A DNA stretch of 64,000 nucleotides. Source: CBDUJZ01 sp047629415. Lineage in GTDB: Bacteria > Myxococcota_A > Bradymonadia > REDH01. A model generated the notes under the pieces. It made no database searches. It was given only the letters and a program-made list of their open reading frames with translations, and had not been told where the DNA came from. Numbering within the stretch: the stretch's first letter is position 1; each line of letters starts with the position of its first letter. The stretch covers positions 1 through 64,000 of the forward strand of contig JBLHWZ010000001.1 of the NCBI GenBank assembly GCA_047629415.1. Reading direction: 5' to 3'. This document shows positions 7,803 through 17,454 of this stretch, one piece after another. The position numbers were made by a program, and so were the translations under genes.

Positions 7803-10159
7803 CGGACTCCCTCCGGATGTCGCGCGCAGACATTACGACCACCGAGATGCCAACGCACCGACGTCCCATGTGGCTCTGCCTCATAACCCTCGTCGTCGCT
7901 GAATCCACCAATCAGCGCGAATGAATCGAATGTAGTGCCTGTCGACCACCCACACATGACACCCTGCGGCGATCGTAAACACGCGTCGTCGCGGCCGTCT
8001 CTGTTGAGGTCAACGAGTGAGAGAGCCCCGGTGTAGGCCTCGAACTGGGTCCATCCGGCGGAGTCGGCGAGTTGATCGCGGAAGCCCCAAAACCGAGGTT
8101 TTACGAACGCCCCTTCGGCAGTTCCGAGCGCACAGACCAAACCGAGTGCGCCTCGACCGCAGACGTCGTCGAGCCCGTCGCCATCGATGTCTCCATAGCG
8201 AATCGTGGCCCCATACATGTCGGCGCTCCACCCGAGTTCGTCGTTGAACTCTGTCTGAAGAAGGTCGCGCTGCCTGCCCCATCCACCATCCTCGTTGGGA
8301 GCCGAGCAGGAGATCCCGGCGGCGGATCGCGCGCACAGATGTGGGCGGCCTGTTTCGTGGCCAAGGAAGGGCCAGCCGAGCGTCTGGAAGTAGGAGAATT
8401 CAAACCAGAAGTCGCCGGTTTCATCCCCGAAATAGGGGTCCTGACTGAGCAACGCGACGCCGTCGAAGCCTGCCTCAGACGCGGGTGCGCAGAGCATACC
8501 GAGAAAGCCTCGGCCACAGATATCGAGGGCGCCATCAGCGTTGAAGTCGACCAAGGTGACGGTGGCGTCACGAGCCAGGGAACTCCAGCCTGCGGCGTTC
8601 GAGTATTCCGAGTTTAGGACTGACGGAGCGCTCCAACCTTCCTCTGTCCGCGATGCGCAGCTGAGTCCTTCGCTCGCGCGCACACAGACCGTGGTCTCGC
8701 CCTCAATGCCGCCGAGCTGGAACGATCGTTGGCCGGACCCGCCCAGAAACTCGTCGGAGAAGAGCGTGCTCTGTGTTTCTCCGCCCAACCCGAGCGTCCA
8801 GCGCTGTGAGGCGAGCGGTCCACCGTCTTCACTCCCTTGGCAGACTCCGACGGTCGGCTCAGCGCCAGATGTGAGGCAGCCGGTGTGATCGCCGATTCGT
8901 AGCTGCCCGTTGCTCATGAAGTGGAGCCTCCCGTCGCACTCCCCGGCCCCAAGAACCCCGCTCTGAACGCCAAGACATCCGAGCGAGTTTCGCATCGAGA
9001 AGCCGTCCAGTCTCCACGTGTCTGCGCTCCCGCAGAGACCCATCGACGCGCCGTCTTCGGTCGCAGAGAGGCAGGCGCCACCTGACTGAAGTCGTCCTTC
9101 GAAGCTCTCAAGACGCTGGATGGGATACTGGCGGCGGGACCACTCCCAGAAGGCAACGCCCGACTCGCGTTCGCACAGGCCTTCTTCCTCCTGGGCGGCG
9201 CCACAGTAGGCGAGCATCGCTTCCCATTTGGCGTCCAAGTCGGACGGATGCACGTTAAGCGGATCAGCGTCCATATTGTAGGTTCGATGCTCCCGATAGG
9301 CGGTGATCCCGGCCTCGGTTAGGGCCGCTAGCGTGACACGGGCGGCCGCGATGTGATCATCGTTGTCGTGACCGTACACACCAGTCGGCTCCAGGGTGTG
9401 GACCTGCTCGACGTCCATCTCCCGAAGGTCCTGCGCAAGTGCTCGCGCGAGGTCCGTCTGCGCGATATTCACGGAGGGTGAGGAGACGCTCGGTAGTGAT
9501 TCCACCTCGCCTTCAACCAGCTGCAGCAGCGCTGGGGCGCAGTCGGGAGCCCTCAGGAAGACCAACGAGACCGGGATCGGCGAGTCGAGCCAACAAATAT
9601 GGGCCGGCATACCGAGGTCGTAGTCCTGGCAGGTCCAGTCCGTCTCGTCGCTCTCTGAGCCGAGCGCCATCAAGCTGTAGGCGGAGCGGAGCCCTAGCTC
9701 TCGAAGGGCAGGGTCGCGTGTTCCGCAGGCGTCTCCGGCGGTGAGTATCACGGTGCGCACCGCGCGACCGTGGCGCAGCGCTTCGAGAATGTCGGGATTC
9801 ATGAAGAGCAGGTCGTCGTCCGGATGCGCTCCGACGAACACCTCAACGGGCGTACCGCGCGGCGGACGACCCGCGATCAGCTCGATCTGGCCTACGTCCG
9901 CATCCGATGTATCCACCGCCGCATCGGCGTCGACCGGGACGTCTTCGCGTGTGTCACTGGTGGAGTCTGCGGCATCAGCGGCGTCTTCGGAGGCATCCCC
10001 GAGCGTGTCGGCCGCAGCGTCCGAACGAGTGTCGGAAACAACGTCTGAAGGGGCATCCAAGATGTCGGCGGCACGGACATCGGCTGGGGACTCGGGCGGC
10101 TCAGAGGTCGAGCCACACGCGGCCAAAAAAACGAGGAACGGGGCGACGGTCTTGCGCAT
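7787..10159 (-). CDS. PIG-L/LmbE deacetylase lipoprotein with lectin-like and FG-GAP repeats
   Basis: 790 aa. Signal peptide with lipobox LAAC (MRKTVAPFLVFLAACG), then a long Asp/Ala/Thr linker to about residue 90. The PIG-L domain follows: VFVGAHPDDDLLFM matches the zinc-binding AHPDDE motif with the last Glu as Asp, and a later H-x-x-H pair appears in GVYGHDNDDHIAAARV. From about 350, repeated CL...LCG segments with a RWTLGL end suggest a ricin-type beta-trefoil lectin. The C-terminal third carries FG-GAP/VCBS-like calcium sites (VDFNADGALDICGRG, GDIDGDGLDDVCGRG, VDLNRDGRDDACLRS). Likely an extracytoplasmic N-acetylglucosaminide-type deacetylase tethered to the envelope. AGGA lies ahead of the ATG. 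Confidence 0.85.
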   Translation of the reverse strand: MRKTVAPFLVFLAACGSTSEPPESPADVRAADILDAPSDVVSDTRSDAAADTLGDASEDAADAADSTSDTREDVPVDADAAVDTSDADVGQIELIAGRPPRGTPVEVFVGAHPDDDLLFMNPDILEALRHGRAVRTVILTAGDACGTRDPALRELGLRSAYSLMALGSESDETDWTCQDYDLGMPAHICWLDSPIPVSLVFLRAPDCAPALLQLVEGEVESLPSVSSPSVNIAQTDLARALAQDLREMDVEQVHTLEPTGVYGHDNDDHIAAARVTLAALTEAGITAYREHRTYNMDADPLNVHPSDLDAKWEAMLAYCGAAQEEEGLCERESGVAFWEWSRRQYPIQRLESFEGRLQSGGACLSATEDGASMGLCGSADTWRLDGFSMRNSLGCLGVQSGVLGAGECDGRLHFMSNGQLRIGDHTGCLTSGAEPTVGVCQGSEDGGPLASQRWTLGLGGETQSTLFSDEFLGGSGQRSFQLGGIEGETTVCVRASEGLSCASRTEEGWSAPSVLNSEYSNAAGWSSLARDATVTLVDFNADGALDICGRGFLGMLCAPASEAGFDGVALLSQDPYFGDETGDFWFEFSYFQTLGWPFLGHETGRPHLCARSAAGISCSAPNEDGGWGRQRDLLQTEFNDELGWSADMYGATIRYGDIDGDGLDDVCGRGALGLVCALGTAEGAFVKPRFWGFRDQLADSAGWTQFEAYTGALSLVDLNRDGRDDACLRSPQGVMCGWSTGTTFDSFALIGGFSDDEGYEAEPHGTSVRWHLGGRNVCARHPEGVRCTSY

Positions 10160-10211
10160 AAAGGCATCCTACCGCGCCCCGTTCATGGCTCCAAAGTTGT
10201 AGGGCGCGAAA

Positions 10212-12305
10212 TTACTCCGCGCGCTCGAGCGTAACTTCGCGAAGCGCCTCGGTGACCAGGACCTGAAGCAACGAGTTGCGCTCCTGCGCCTCGACCAACT
10301 CGCCGGTCAATCGGTCGAGGGTTTCGTCCTGCTCGGCCAGGCGCCCGACGAGCGTGGTTCGGAGCTCAGCGTTGGTCTCCGAGTCACCCAACGTCCGGAT
10401 GCTCTGACGGAGCTCATTGGTCCGGTTCTGAACATCAGTCTGGGTGCGCCGCGCGTTCTGCATCTGCGTCTCGTTTGCCGCAATCTCCTCGAGCATCTCG
10501 ACGATCGGCTCGAGAGTCGCTGCGATGTCGGGGCGCGCGTCCGGTCGAGAAATGTAGGCCGCGAACAGCTGCTTGGCGCGTGGGTCGAAGACGTTGATAC
10601 TCGAGTTGACACGGCTACGCTGATTGACGGTGAAGGTCGTGTACTCGCCACTCTCAAGCTCAAACGGGATCAGGTAGTAACTGGCCTCGGTCTGCACTTC
10701 GTCGCTGTCGTAGTTGCCCTCAAGTAGCTCCCACCCACCATAGCGTGCGACCTTGAAGTACGCCGTCTGCGCATCGGCCAGAGCGGAGCGAACCTCAAAG
10801 GTGACACCCTGAATCTGCTCGACCTCGGTGTGAATCGTGCCGTCGATGATGCGCACTAACGACACCTCTCCGGACTCGCTCGAGGCCCGCTGCGAGACCG
10901 TCACACGGTTCTCGAGCGCGTAGGGGATGACGGCGCTCTGGTCCGGCGCGATGAGTGGCGTGATCCCCTGGCCGACGAAAGTCGAGCCGCTGTAGATCGC
11001 GATCGGCGCACGCTGCACCGGGTACTCGGTGGAGTTGTCGATCAGCAGCGCGCGGTACGGGTGCTGATGGCTGGCCGGAGCCGAGTCTGGCTGAAAGATC
11101 AGCGCGTCTTCGCCCGCGATCTGCGAGTTCATCAACGTCACCATCGTGCTGGTCTGATCGGGCAACGTCACGCGGCCGGGCACGTCGAAGCGAACGACGG
11201 CGCCCACATCCTCAACGGTGGCGTTCACGCCACCCATCGACTCCTGCATGTCGCCCGCGGAGATGCCTTCGGGGGCGTAACGGTCTTGTTCGTCGCCCCA
11301 CCTTTCGTCAGCGAGCGCGTCCCTGTAGAGCCGAGTGGCCACCTCCTCGGTCATCATCGGTGCCATCGGCGGAGCGGGCGCTGGCATGCTGCCGGCTCGC
11401 GAGCGTTGATTGGTGGCGACGACCGGCGTGGGCGGAGCGAGGTTCGCGATGTTCGGAACGCCATACCCGCTCATATCGGGCCGCTCGACGAAGATCGGCG
11501 AGTGCAGGTTGTAGCGGAACGAGATCGGGGAGCCCGCGGTGAGGCTCAGCTGCACATCGTTCCAATCCACGCCGCTGGTGTTGTCGATCACGGCCCAGCC
11601 TTGCAGAAAGAGCTCGTCATCATCGACCACCACGCGGTAGGCGGGCTTCCAAATCGGCATCTCAACAACGTAGGCCATGACAACGTCGTGGCTGCCCGAC
11701 TGGCTGAAGCGCACCGTCACATCTGTGGGCTTCCAGTCGCCGTCAGCGAGGCTGTGGTCGAGCGAGCGACGCAGTCCGGTCGAGAGCGAAGGACTCTGGA
11801 GGTCGACGTCATCAATCTCGGAGATCGCGATGGGCACCATCTCATCGCGCAGCGTTAGGATGGTGACATGCGGCTCCTCGTCGATGGTCTCAACGCCGAC
11901 CACACGACCACGGGTTCTGTCGGGGCCGACCTTGACGACTACCTCTGCCCCACGGAACGAGTGCAGAATCGCAACCAGACCGCCGGCGTTGCGGAGCTCG
12001 GGCGGAAGATCAGAGAGCCGATCGGAGGCGGATTCGTCGATGGGGAGCGACACACTCGCCGCGCCATTGGAACCCCGATCAACCACGACCAAGGTCGCCA
12101 GAATGTCGTTAATCTGATCGGCGCGGATCGGCATCACCAGCTCGTCGCCAGACACTCGGCCTGCGCGTTCGAGGTAGGCGACGCCTGACTGATAGAGCAC
12201 CACACGCGTGACTGCCAAGTCCTCAGGAGCTTGCTGGCGTGCACCGCAAGCGCCGATGAGAGGAAGAGCGAGAAGGAGCGCGCCGAGGCGCATGGACTGA
12301 AACAT
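10212..12305 (-). CDS. DUF4139 domain lipoprotein
   Basis: 697 aa. A signal peptide with lipobox LIGAC (residues about 16-20) predicts a lipoprotein; an internal ATG at 12293 (MRLGALLLAL) is an equally good start. The sequence VVLYQSGVAYLERAG with following beta-rich segments, YVVEMPIWKPAYRVVVDDD, WAVIDNTSGVDWNDVQLSLTAGSP and a late TTFTVNQRSRV match the DUF4139 (mucoidy-inhibitor-like) family, here in the periplasm. The last 120 residues form a coiled coil (EIAANETQMQNARRTQTDV to the end). Function unknown. It is separated by 52 bp from the PIG-L lipoprotein downstream and may be co-transcribed with it. Confidence 0.85.
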   Translation of the reverse strand: MFQSMRLGALLLALPLIGACGARQQAPEDLAVTRVVLYQSGVAYLERAGRVSGDELVMPIRADQINDILATLVVVDRGSNGAASVSLPIDESASDRLSDLPPELRNAGGLVAILHSFRGAEVVVKVGPDRTRGRVVGVETIDEEPHVTILTLRDEMVPIAISEIDDVDLQSPSLSTGLRRSLDHSLADGDWKPTDVTVRFSQSGSHDVVMAYVVEMPIWKPAYRVVVDDDELFLQGWAVIDNTSGVDWNDVQLSLTAGSPISFRYNLHSPIFVERPDMSGYGVPNIANLAPPTPVVATNQRSRAGSMPAPAPPMAPMMTEEVATRLYRDALADERWGDEQDRYAPEGISAGDMQESMGGVNATVEDVGAVVRFDVPGRVTLPDQTSTMVTLMNSQIAGEDALIFQPDSAPASHQHPYRALLIDNSTEYPVQRAPIAIYSGSTFVGQGITPLIAPDQSAVIPYALENRVTVSQRASSESGEVSLVRIIDGTIHTEVEQIQGVTFEVRSALADAQTAYFKVARYGGWELLEGNYDSDEVQTEASYYLIPFELESGEYTTFTVNQRSRVNSSINVFDPRAKQLFAAYISRPDARPDIAATLEPIVEMLEEIAANETQMQNARRTQTDVQNRTNELRQSIRTLGDSETNAELRTTLVGRLAEQDETLDRLTGELVEAQERNSLLQVLVTEALREVTLERAE

Positions 12306-12520
12306 CAGCAGCTGGGATCAAAGGGACGGGTCGTGACTGAAACGCGACCCTCTGAGATTCGGTCTACCGCGATTTGGCGAGGTTGCGAATCAGTGAGAGT
12401 CGCGAGGTCATTCCGGTCGCGAATAATGCGTCTACCGAGCGCAACTTTGGCTTGGCGAATATTCAATCTTTAGCTAAACCGCCCCGCACTCTTCCCTTGG
12501 CGCAATGGGTCCCCCCGCCA
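12306..12520. other. Intergenic region, divergent promoters presumed
   Basis: 215 bp between the DUF4139 gene (left) and the decarboxylase-fold gene (right). It is locally AT-richer around 12450-12480 and contains the 10-bp palindrome TTTAGCTAAA. An in-frame TTG at 12374 could extend the right-hand gene, but the extra residues look non-conserved. No RNA gene or repeat seen. Confidence 0.4.
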
Positions 12521-13762
12521 ATGTTGAAATCGAAACACGAAGTTGTCCGCCCGGCCTTGGCTGGATCGGATTGGTGGTGCCGCCCCGGCCTCCGCTACAT
12601 TGACGACCGCCTGGTCTTCGCCGGCCACGACGTCGAAGCTCTCACCAAGGCCAACGGCGGCATGGTCATGGCGTACGATGGCCAACGCATCCGCGAGCGG
12701 ATCAGCTCGGTTCGGGCTTCGTTTGAGAAGGCAGGGGGATCGTCTCAGATGTACTTCGCGCTCAAATCGAACCGCTTTCGCCCGGTCGTCGACGCCATCC
12801 GCGCTCATGGTGGCTGCGGCATCGATGCATGCTCGCCGCGTGAGCTCGCGCTCGCGCTCGACGCGGGCTTCTCTCCACGAGAGATCTCGTTCACCGGCTC
12901 CGCGCTCAGCGAGCAAGATGTCGACGCGATCGTCGGCCACGACGTCACGATCAACGTCAACTCGATCAGCACAATTCACAAGATTGGGCACCGCGGGACC
13001 CGCAGGCCGATCGGCCTGCGTATCAACCCGCAGATCGGGATCGGCGCTACGAGCAGTCTCGTCTATGCCGGTGAGACTCCGACCAAGTTCGGCATCTACC
13101 CCGAGCGAATCCCCGAAGCCATGCGGCTTGCGAAGTCCTACGGCTTGGAAATCGAGGGTGTGCACATGCACGTCGGCAGCGGCTGGATGGCCGACGGCAT
13201 GCCAACCTTCATGCGCGCACTCGAACGTATGCTCGCCATCGCCGAACCGCTCGGAGCTCTGCGGTACGTCAACGTCGGCGGAGGCATCGGCGTCACGCAC
13301 AGCGCGAGGTGCCGGCCGGTTGACCTAGACGCATACGCCGCCGGAGTTACCGCTGCAGTGCGCTCCCGATTCGGTGGCGCGACAGTCTGCTGTGAGCCTG
13401 GCGACTACCTCGTCAACGATTCTGCCTTACTCGGAGCTACCGTCGCAGAGGTCGAAGAGAAAGGCGGAGCCTTGTTCGTCGGCCTCAACGTCGGCTTCAA
13501 CTCGAACCCTCAAGCGGCCCACTATGGCTTCGTCCCAGAGGTCGTGCACACGACCCGCGGACCCGCCGGGCCCAATGACCGCAAACACGCAGTGACGGGC
13601 AATATCAACGAGGTCGTCGACATGTTCAACGCGGGCGCTCGCCTGCCGGATGTCCATGAAGGCGATGTGTTGGCAGTGCTCAGCGCAGGCGGCTACGGCA
13701 GCTCCATGGCCAGTGACCACTGCATGCGTGAGCGCGCAGCTGAGGTCATGATCAGGGCCTAG
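12521..13762 (+). CDS. PLP-dependent decarboxylase, fold type III (diaminopimelate/ornithine decarboxylase family)
   Basis: 413 aa from ATG 12521. Family landmarks in order: YFALKSNRFRPV with Lys82 as the PLP Schiff-base lysine; GIDACSPRELALAL; FTGSALSEQDVDAI; LRINPQIGIG followed by TKFGIYPE; EGVHMHVGSGW, the His-Gly motif; the phosphate-binding YVNVGGGIGV; CCEPGDYLV, where LysA has EPGR; and SAGGYGSSMASDHCMR at the C-terminus, where a Tyr stacks on PLP. Reaction class: decarboxylation of a basic amino acid. LysA, or a relative acting on another amino acid or in natural-product or polyamine synthesis, cannot be separated by eye. The Arg-to-Asp change in EPGR is unusual for LysA. Monocistronic, convergent with the membrane protein. 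Confidence 0.85.
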   Translation: MLKSKHEVVRPALAGSDWWCRPGLRYIDDRLVFAGHDVEALTKANGGMVMAYDGQRIRERISSVRASFEKAGGSSQMYFALKSNRFRPVVDAIRAHGGCGIDACSPRELALALDAGFSPREISFTGSALSEQDVDAIVGHDVTINVNSISTIHKIGHRGTRRPIGLRINPQIGIGATSSLVYAGETPTKFGIYPERIPEAMRLAKSYGLEIEGVHMHVGSGWMADGMPTFMRALERMLAIAEPLGALRYVNVGGGIGVTHSARCRPVDLDAYAAGVTAAVRSRFGGATVCCEPGDYLVNDSALLGATVAEVEEKGGALFVGLNVGFNSNPQAAHYGFVPEVVHTTRGPAGPNDRKHAVTGNINEVVDMFNAGARLPDVHEGDVLAVLSAGGYGSSMASDHCMRERAAEVMIRA

Positions 13763-13782
13763 GACGCGCGCTACCCTCGCCG

Positions 13783-15177
13783 CTAGTTGCCTGCTTTCGC
13801 GCGATGCTCGTGCAAAGAGACGACTTGGAGGCTCGGTTGGGGTTCCGGCTGACGTTGTGCCTTCTGCGCGGCACGACGCCTCAGCGGCGAGCCGCCCTTC
13901 GCTTTCATAGGCAGCAGAACGGCGATCATGACGCCCATATAGGGAACCATCGGCATGCGGTAGCGCGAGAGGGTTCCGAGGTTCGTGGTCGTCAGCCCGA
14001 CAGCGACCGAAAAGAGCGCGACGTAGACCAGGCAAAACATCAGGGGTGGGGAGCCACGGATTAGCCCCACCAACCGAAACCTCCGCCGTTGCACGATGAA
14101 GAGCACAGCGAAGAGAAGCAATGTGGTCTCCAACGCGTTCGCAGCCGCGATCGGGCTGCGAGCCTCGATCAAGAGAGGCCGGAACATCGCGGTGAACATC
14201 GCGATCGGGGCGGCCGCTACCTGGCCCGCGATGCCGGAGCCAACGGTGAGGCTATAGCCAGAGCCGCCAGCGGCCGTGCTGCCGATCTCCTGAAGGTGCT
14301 CGGCCTCACCAGCGAAGTTCTCAAGAGCGTAGCGCGGGAAGAGCCGACCCAAACCCAGGACGCCAGTCACCATCACCACAAAGACAATCGATGTACGGAG
14401 AATGAGAACTATCGGGCCCAGACCACTCACACGATTCGCGCGACGCTCATGCGATTGTGAACTCCAGTAGCTCCACACTCCGAAGCCGACGAGCATCGGG
14501 AAGAGAATGTAGGCTTTGACCAGCGCCACTGGGATCGCGGCGAAGACCATCACGGTCAGGCCAATACCCCGCTTCTTCTTGTGAAATGCTTGGTAGTAGC
14601 CCCAAACCACCCACCCGGCCGTCATCCAGATGACCCCCTCTTTCGTCAGGCAACCGGACCACAGCGCGACCGACGGCACCGCCATCAATCCGATCGCGAT
14701 TCTCTGACGGTATCGAGCAGGGAAGACCTCGCGAAACACGAGGTAGAGCGCGCCCTTACTGAGGAATGAGAACGCGCCCACGAAGAGGTTGATCCCGTAG
14801 ATTGTCGCGCCAAAAGCCACCTGATGGAACGCGACGAACATGAACACCGTTTGCGTCGGTGCGTGGTTCCCCGGTGGAACGAACGGCAGGCGCTCCGAGA
14901 ATGGAACGAGAGCGTGGTGCAGATACGGGAGCACCCACGCAGCAGGGTCCTGCCGAATGACGGCCGACGCGCCCTGAGCGTGCTTGACGTACGACGTCAT
15001 GTCGCCATCGCCGTAGTAGAAATAGGTCAGCAGGACGTTCAGCAAGCCGAACATCACGTGCATCGCCCAGCCGAGGTAGATCGACGGCCTCTCACTCGGT
15101 GTCACACGTTGCGAGATCGCGACCGAGAACGACACGCCGAGCAGCAACGCAACAATGCTGGCAATCACATCCGCCAT
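13783..15177 (-). CDS. Polytopic membrane protein, possible polysaccharide polymerase or GT-C-like enzyme
   Basis: 464 aa with about 10-11 hydrophobic segments. After the first two helices comes a periplasmic-looking region with FYYGDGDMTSYVKHAQGA (DxD-like acidic cluster), then GATIYGINLFVGAFSFL, VALWSGCLTKEGVIWMTAGW and VALVKAYILFPMLVGFGVW. The KEG-x-x-W and Wzy/O-antigen-ligase-like layout suggest a role in polymer assembly, but no family is firmly recognised. The cytoplasmic C-terminus is basic (RRRAAQKAQRQP). It lies 43 bp downstream of a glycosyltransferase gene, so the two probably form a small surface-polysaccharide unit. Confidence 0.6.
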   Translation of the reverse strand: MADVIASIVALLLGVSFSVAISQRVTPSERPSIYLGWAMHVMFGLLNVLLTYFYYGDGDMTSYVKHAQGASAVIRQDPAAWVLPYLHHALVPFSERLPFVPPGNHAPTQTVFMFVAFHQVAFGATIYGINLFVGAFSFLSKGALYLVFREVFPARYRQRIAIGLMAVPSVALWSGCLTKEGVIWMTAGWVVWGYYQAFHKKKRGIGLTVMVFAAIPVALVKAYILFPMLVGFGVWSYWSSQSHERRANRVSGLGPIVLILRTSIVFVVMVTGVLGLGRLFPRYALENFAGEAEHLQEIGSTAAGGSGYSLTVGSGIAGQVAAAPIAMFTAMFRPLLIEARSPIAAANALETTLLLFAVLFIVQRRRFRLVGLIRGSPPLMFCLVYVALFSVAVGLTTTNLGTLSRYRMPMVPYMGVMIAVLLPMKAKGGSPLRRRAAQKAQRQPEPQPSLQVVSLHEHRAKAGN

Positions 15178-15220
15178 GCCGGCCTCCTATCCCATCCCAT
15201 TCTGTGACGCCACATTGGGC

Positions 15221-16342
15221 TCAGACATTTGCTAGCAATGACATGTAGAGCGACTCCCACTCGTCGACCATACGATGCTTCCCGTACGTTCGTTCAACGT
15301 GGATTCGGCCGGCATCACCGAGCGCACGCCGCTCTGTATTGGTGAGGCCCATCATCGCGCTCATCGCGCCGAGTAGGTCGTCGTGCCCTGAGGTGCGCGC
15401 AAGAATCCCCTCCGCGGGGCTCGGGATAATCTCCGGTACACCGCCCACGTTCGTTGCTACTGCTGGTAAGCGCGACGCGAGCGCCTCGATAAGACCGTTG
15501 GGAGATGCCTCATATAGCGAGGGCAGAACGAACGCGTCGGCAGCCGCCATCAGGCGCGGCACGTCGCGACGAAGGCCCAGCAGCTGAACGGTGCCGTCTG
15601 CCAGTTCATCGGGCACCATCGCGAGGATCTCCTCGTGCACATCGAAGAAGCCGCCGGCTGAGACCAGCCTAACGTTCGGGTGGGCCCGCCGCAGAGAGCG
15701 AAACGCCTTCACGAGCGTGGGGTAGTTTTTCTCTGCTCTCAGGTGGCCAACCACCAGCCACATGAAGTCATCGTCAGCGAGGCCAAGCTCCGCACGCACC
15801 TCTGCGCGAGCCGTATGATTCTCGTCGTAGAGACTCATATCAAGGCCGTTGCGGATCACTCGGACTTGTTCGGACAGAACCAGGCCGCGGGCCACAGCGT
15901 CATCCGCGATCGTCTGAGAGTTGAACACAATGAGATCTCCGAGCCGGCGAGTGAGCCGCAGCTGCCACTCACGCTTCGGGTTCGCCAGAATCGGCGTACG
16001 AATCGAAGAGACGATGATCGGCACGCGGGCCGCACGCCCCGCGATACGACCGATCGTGTTAGCAGCGACCAAAAACGTTGAGAGCACATCGGGGCGGTGC
16101 CGGCGCAGCTCTCGGATCATTCGAGCTATACCGCGCGGATCTGGAATGCCTCGCTGCATGCCGAGCAGAGTCACCGGGATTTCGGCCTGCTCGAGCGGCT
16201 CGACGAAGTCATTGCCCTCAAGAAGCGTGAGAATATTGGGAACCCAGCCGCGCTGCTTAAGCCCGATCGCAAGACGAACGAGTTGTGTTTCGGCGCCGCC
16301 ACCCGAGAGCGAATTGGCACAGAAAGTGATTTTCCGCGTCAT
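15221..16342 (-). CDS. Glycosyltransferase family 4 (GT-B fold)
   Basis: 373 aa from ATG 16342, with AGAGG 7 nt upstream; an earlier in-frame start adds 11 unlikely residues. N-terminal domain: ITFCANSLSGGGAETQLVRLA, the typical Gly-rich donor-pocket start. C-terminal domain: VIRNGLDMSLYDEN, WLVVGHLRAEKNYPTLVKAF, VQLLGLRRDVPRLMAAADAFVLPSLYEASPNGLIEALA (in which the E-x7-E motif lies) and PAVATNVGGVPEII. The family transfers a nucleotide-sugar residue onto lipid-linked or polysaccharide acceptors at the cytoplasmic face. It is paired with the polytopic membrane gene immediately downstream. Confidence 0.92.
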   Translation of the reverse strand: MTRKITFCANSLSGGGAETQLVRLAIGLKQRGWVPNILTLLEGNDFVEPLEQAEIPVTLLGMQRGIPDPRGIARMIRELRRHRPDVLSTFLVAANTIGRIAGRAARVPIIVSSIRTPILANPKREWQLRLTRRLGDLIVFNSQTIADDAVARGLVLSEQVRVIRNGLDMSLYDENHTARAEVRAELGLADDDFMWLVVGHLRAEKNYPTLVKAFRSLRRAHPNVRLVSAGGFFDVHEEILAMVPDELADGTVQLLGLRRDVPRLMAAADAFVLPSLYEASPNGLIEALASRLPAVATNVGGVPEIIPSPAEGILARTSGHDDLLGAMSAMMGLTNTERRALGDAGRIHVERTYGKHRMVDEWESLYMSLLANV

Positions 16343-16488
16343 GTGGAGACCTCTAACAAAGACAGGAGTCACCAATCGAGGTGGCGAGTCGAGAAGCGAG
16401 GCCGAGACTCGGCTGTCGTGCTCAACCTTGGACGATGCTCAGCGACGGCGCGCGACGGTGCTCAGCTCTACTGATCAGGGAAAGGGCC

Positions 16489-17409
16489 TCAGCTCTTAAC
16501 AGGCACTGCCTTGAGGAAAGCGTTACCGTCTTTGACGACGACATCAAAGTCGACTCGCGCGCAATCGTGCTTGGCGCGGGTCTTCGCACGCTGCTTCTCC
16601 AGGCTGCGCTTGACCGCCTCGTAGCTAAGATTGTCGACGTTGTGATTGAGCTTCTGCTTCTCGGAGACGAAGCGTTCATAAACCTCACGATCAACGTCAC
16701 GGGATGTCGCGGCACGCTCTGAAGGTGCCTGTCCTGGCGCGACTCCGGTGGCGACCCCAGCCTTCACTCGCCGTCGCATCTCCTTGAGCATCTCCGCCTT
16801 CTTCGTGACGTCGTCGACGGTCATCCCACGGATGTCCGGCGCCGGCTTGGCGGCCGCTTCGGGAGGCCTTGGCGGCTCAGGCAACAGCTCGACTTCAGCG
16901 ATGGCACCTGGTTTTGTGCCTCCCTCTAGGGCGCTCATGAAGTCCATGGCAGCGTTGGCTACCTCGGCTTTGCGCTTGGCTTTCCGGGTTTCTGTTGCGG
17001 CGTCTGCCGCGTCGGCGCCTTTGGCGTTACGAACCATGTTAATCGCTAGGTGATCGGCCGGTGCGAGGCCGTTTGCGTCGAGCTTGGCTTTGCGCTTCTC
17101 GGCCCTGCCGACTTGCGTGCGGTGCTTGCCCTCTTCCATGTCGCGCATCGAACGCTGCCAGTAGGCCTTCTGGCTGTTGTAGCGCTGGATCAAGGAGTTG
17201 GCTCGGAACTTCCCCTGAGCGCGCCTGATCTTCGCACGCTGGAGTTGGTAAACCATGCGAACCACGTCCTTCTGAACTTGGTGTGGCGGGACCTTCTCGA
17301 TTCCGATGAAGTACTGTTCATAGAGCGCCCGCAGACGTTCCATGCGTTTTTCGAGCTGAACTAGAAGTACTTCCAGCTCCTCTTCATCCATCTCTTGTTG
17401 CGCGGCCAT
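16489..17409 (-). CDS. Coiled-coil protein, MXAN_5187-like C-terminal domain
   Basis: 306 aa, soluble, very rich in Lys, Arg, Glu and Ala. Residues 5-60 form a strong heptad coiled coil (EEELEVLLVQLEKRMERLRALYEQYFIG). A basic segment with conserved-looking aromatic residues follows (KFRANSLIQRYNSQKAYWQRSMRDMEEG), then an Ala/Pro linker. The C-terminal 80 residues (YERFVSEKQKLNHNVDNL, then a Lys-rich stretch, then VDFDVVVKDGNAFLKAVPV) match my memory of the C-terminal domain of MXAN_5187-type proteins of myxobacteria. Function unknown; regulatory or scaffold roles are guesses. It is monocistronic and probably shares its upstream region with the cobalamin-transport genes. Confidence 0.65.
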   Translation of the reverse strand: MAAQQEMDEEELEVLLVQLEKRMERLRALYEQYFIGIEKVPPHQVQKDVVRMVYQLQRAKIRRAQGKFRANSLIQRYNSQKAYWQRSMRDMEEGKHRTQVGRAEKRKAKLDANGLAPADHLAINMVRNAKGADAADAATETRKAKRKAEVANAAMDFMSALEGGTKPGAIAEVELLPEPPRPPEAAAKPAPDIRGMTVDDVTKKAEMLKEMRRRVKAGVATGVAPGQAPSERAATSRDVDREVYERFVSEKQKLNHNVDNLSYEAVKRSLEKQRAKTRAKHDCARVDFDVVVKDGNAFLKAVPVKS

Positions 17410-17454
17410 TCGTTCCTGCGTTGAGAAGCGGGCACGTGCATTGTAGACGACCGA

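Noticed and set aside
16376..16488. tRNA or small RNA gene between the glycosyltransferase and coiled-coil genes
   Set aside because: No cloverleaf or conserved T-loop could be traced.
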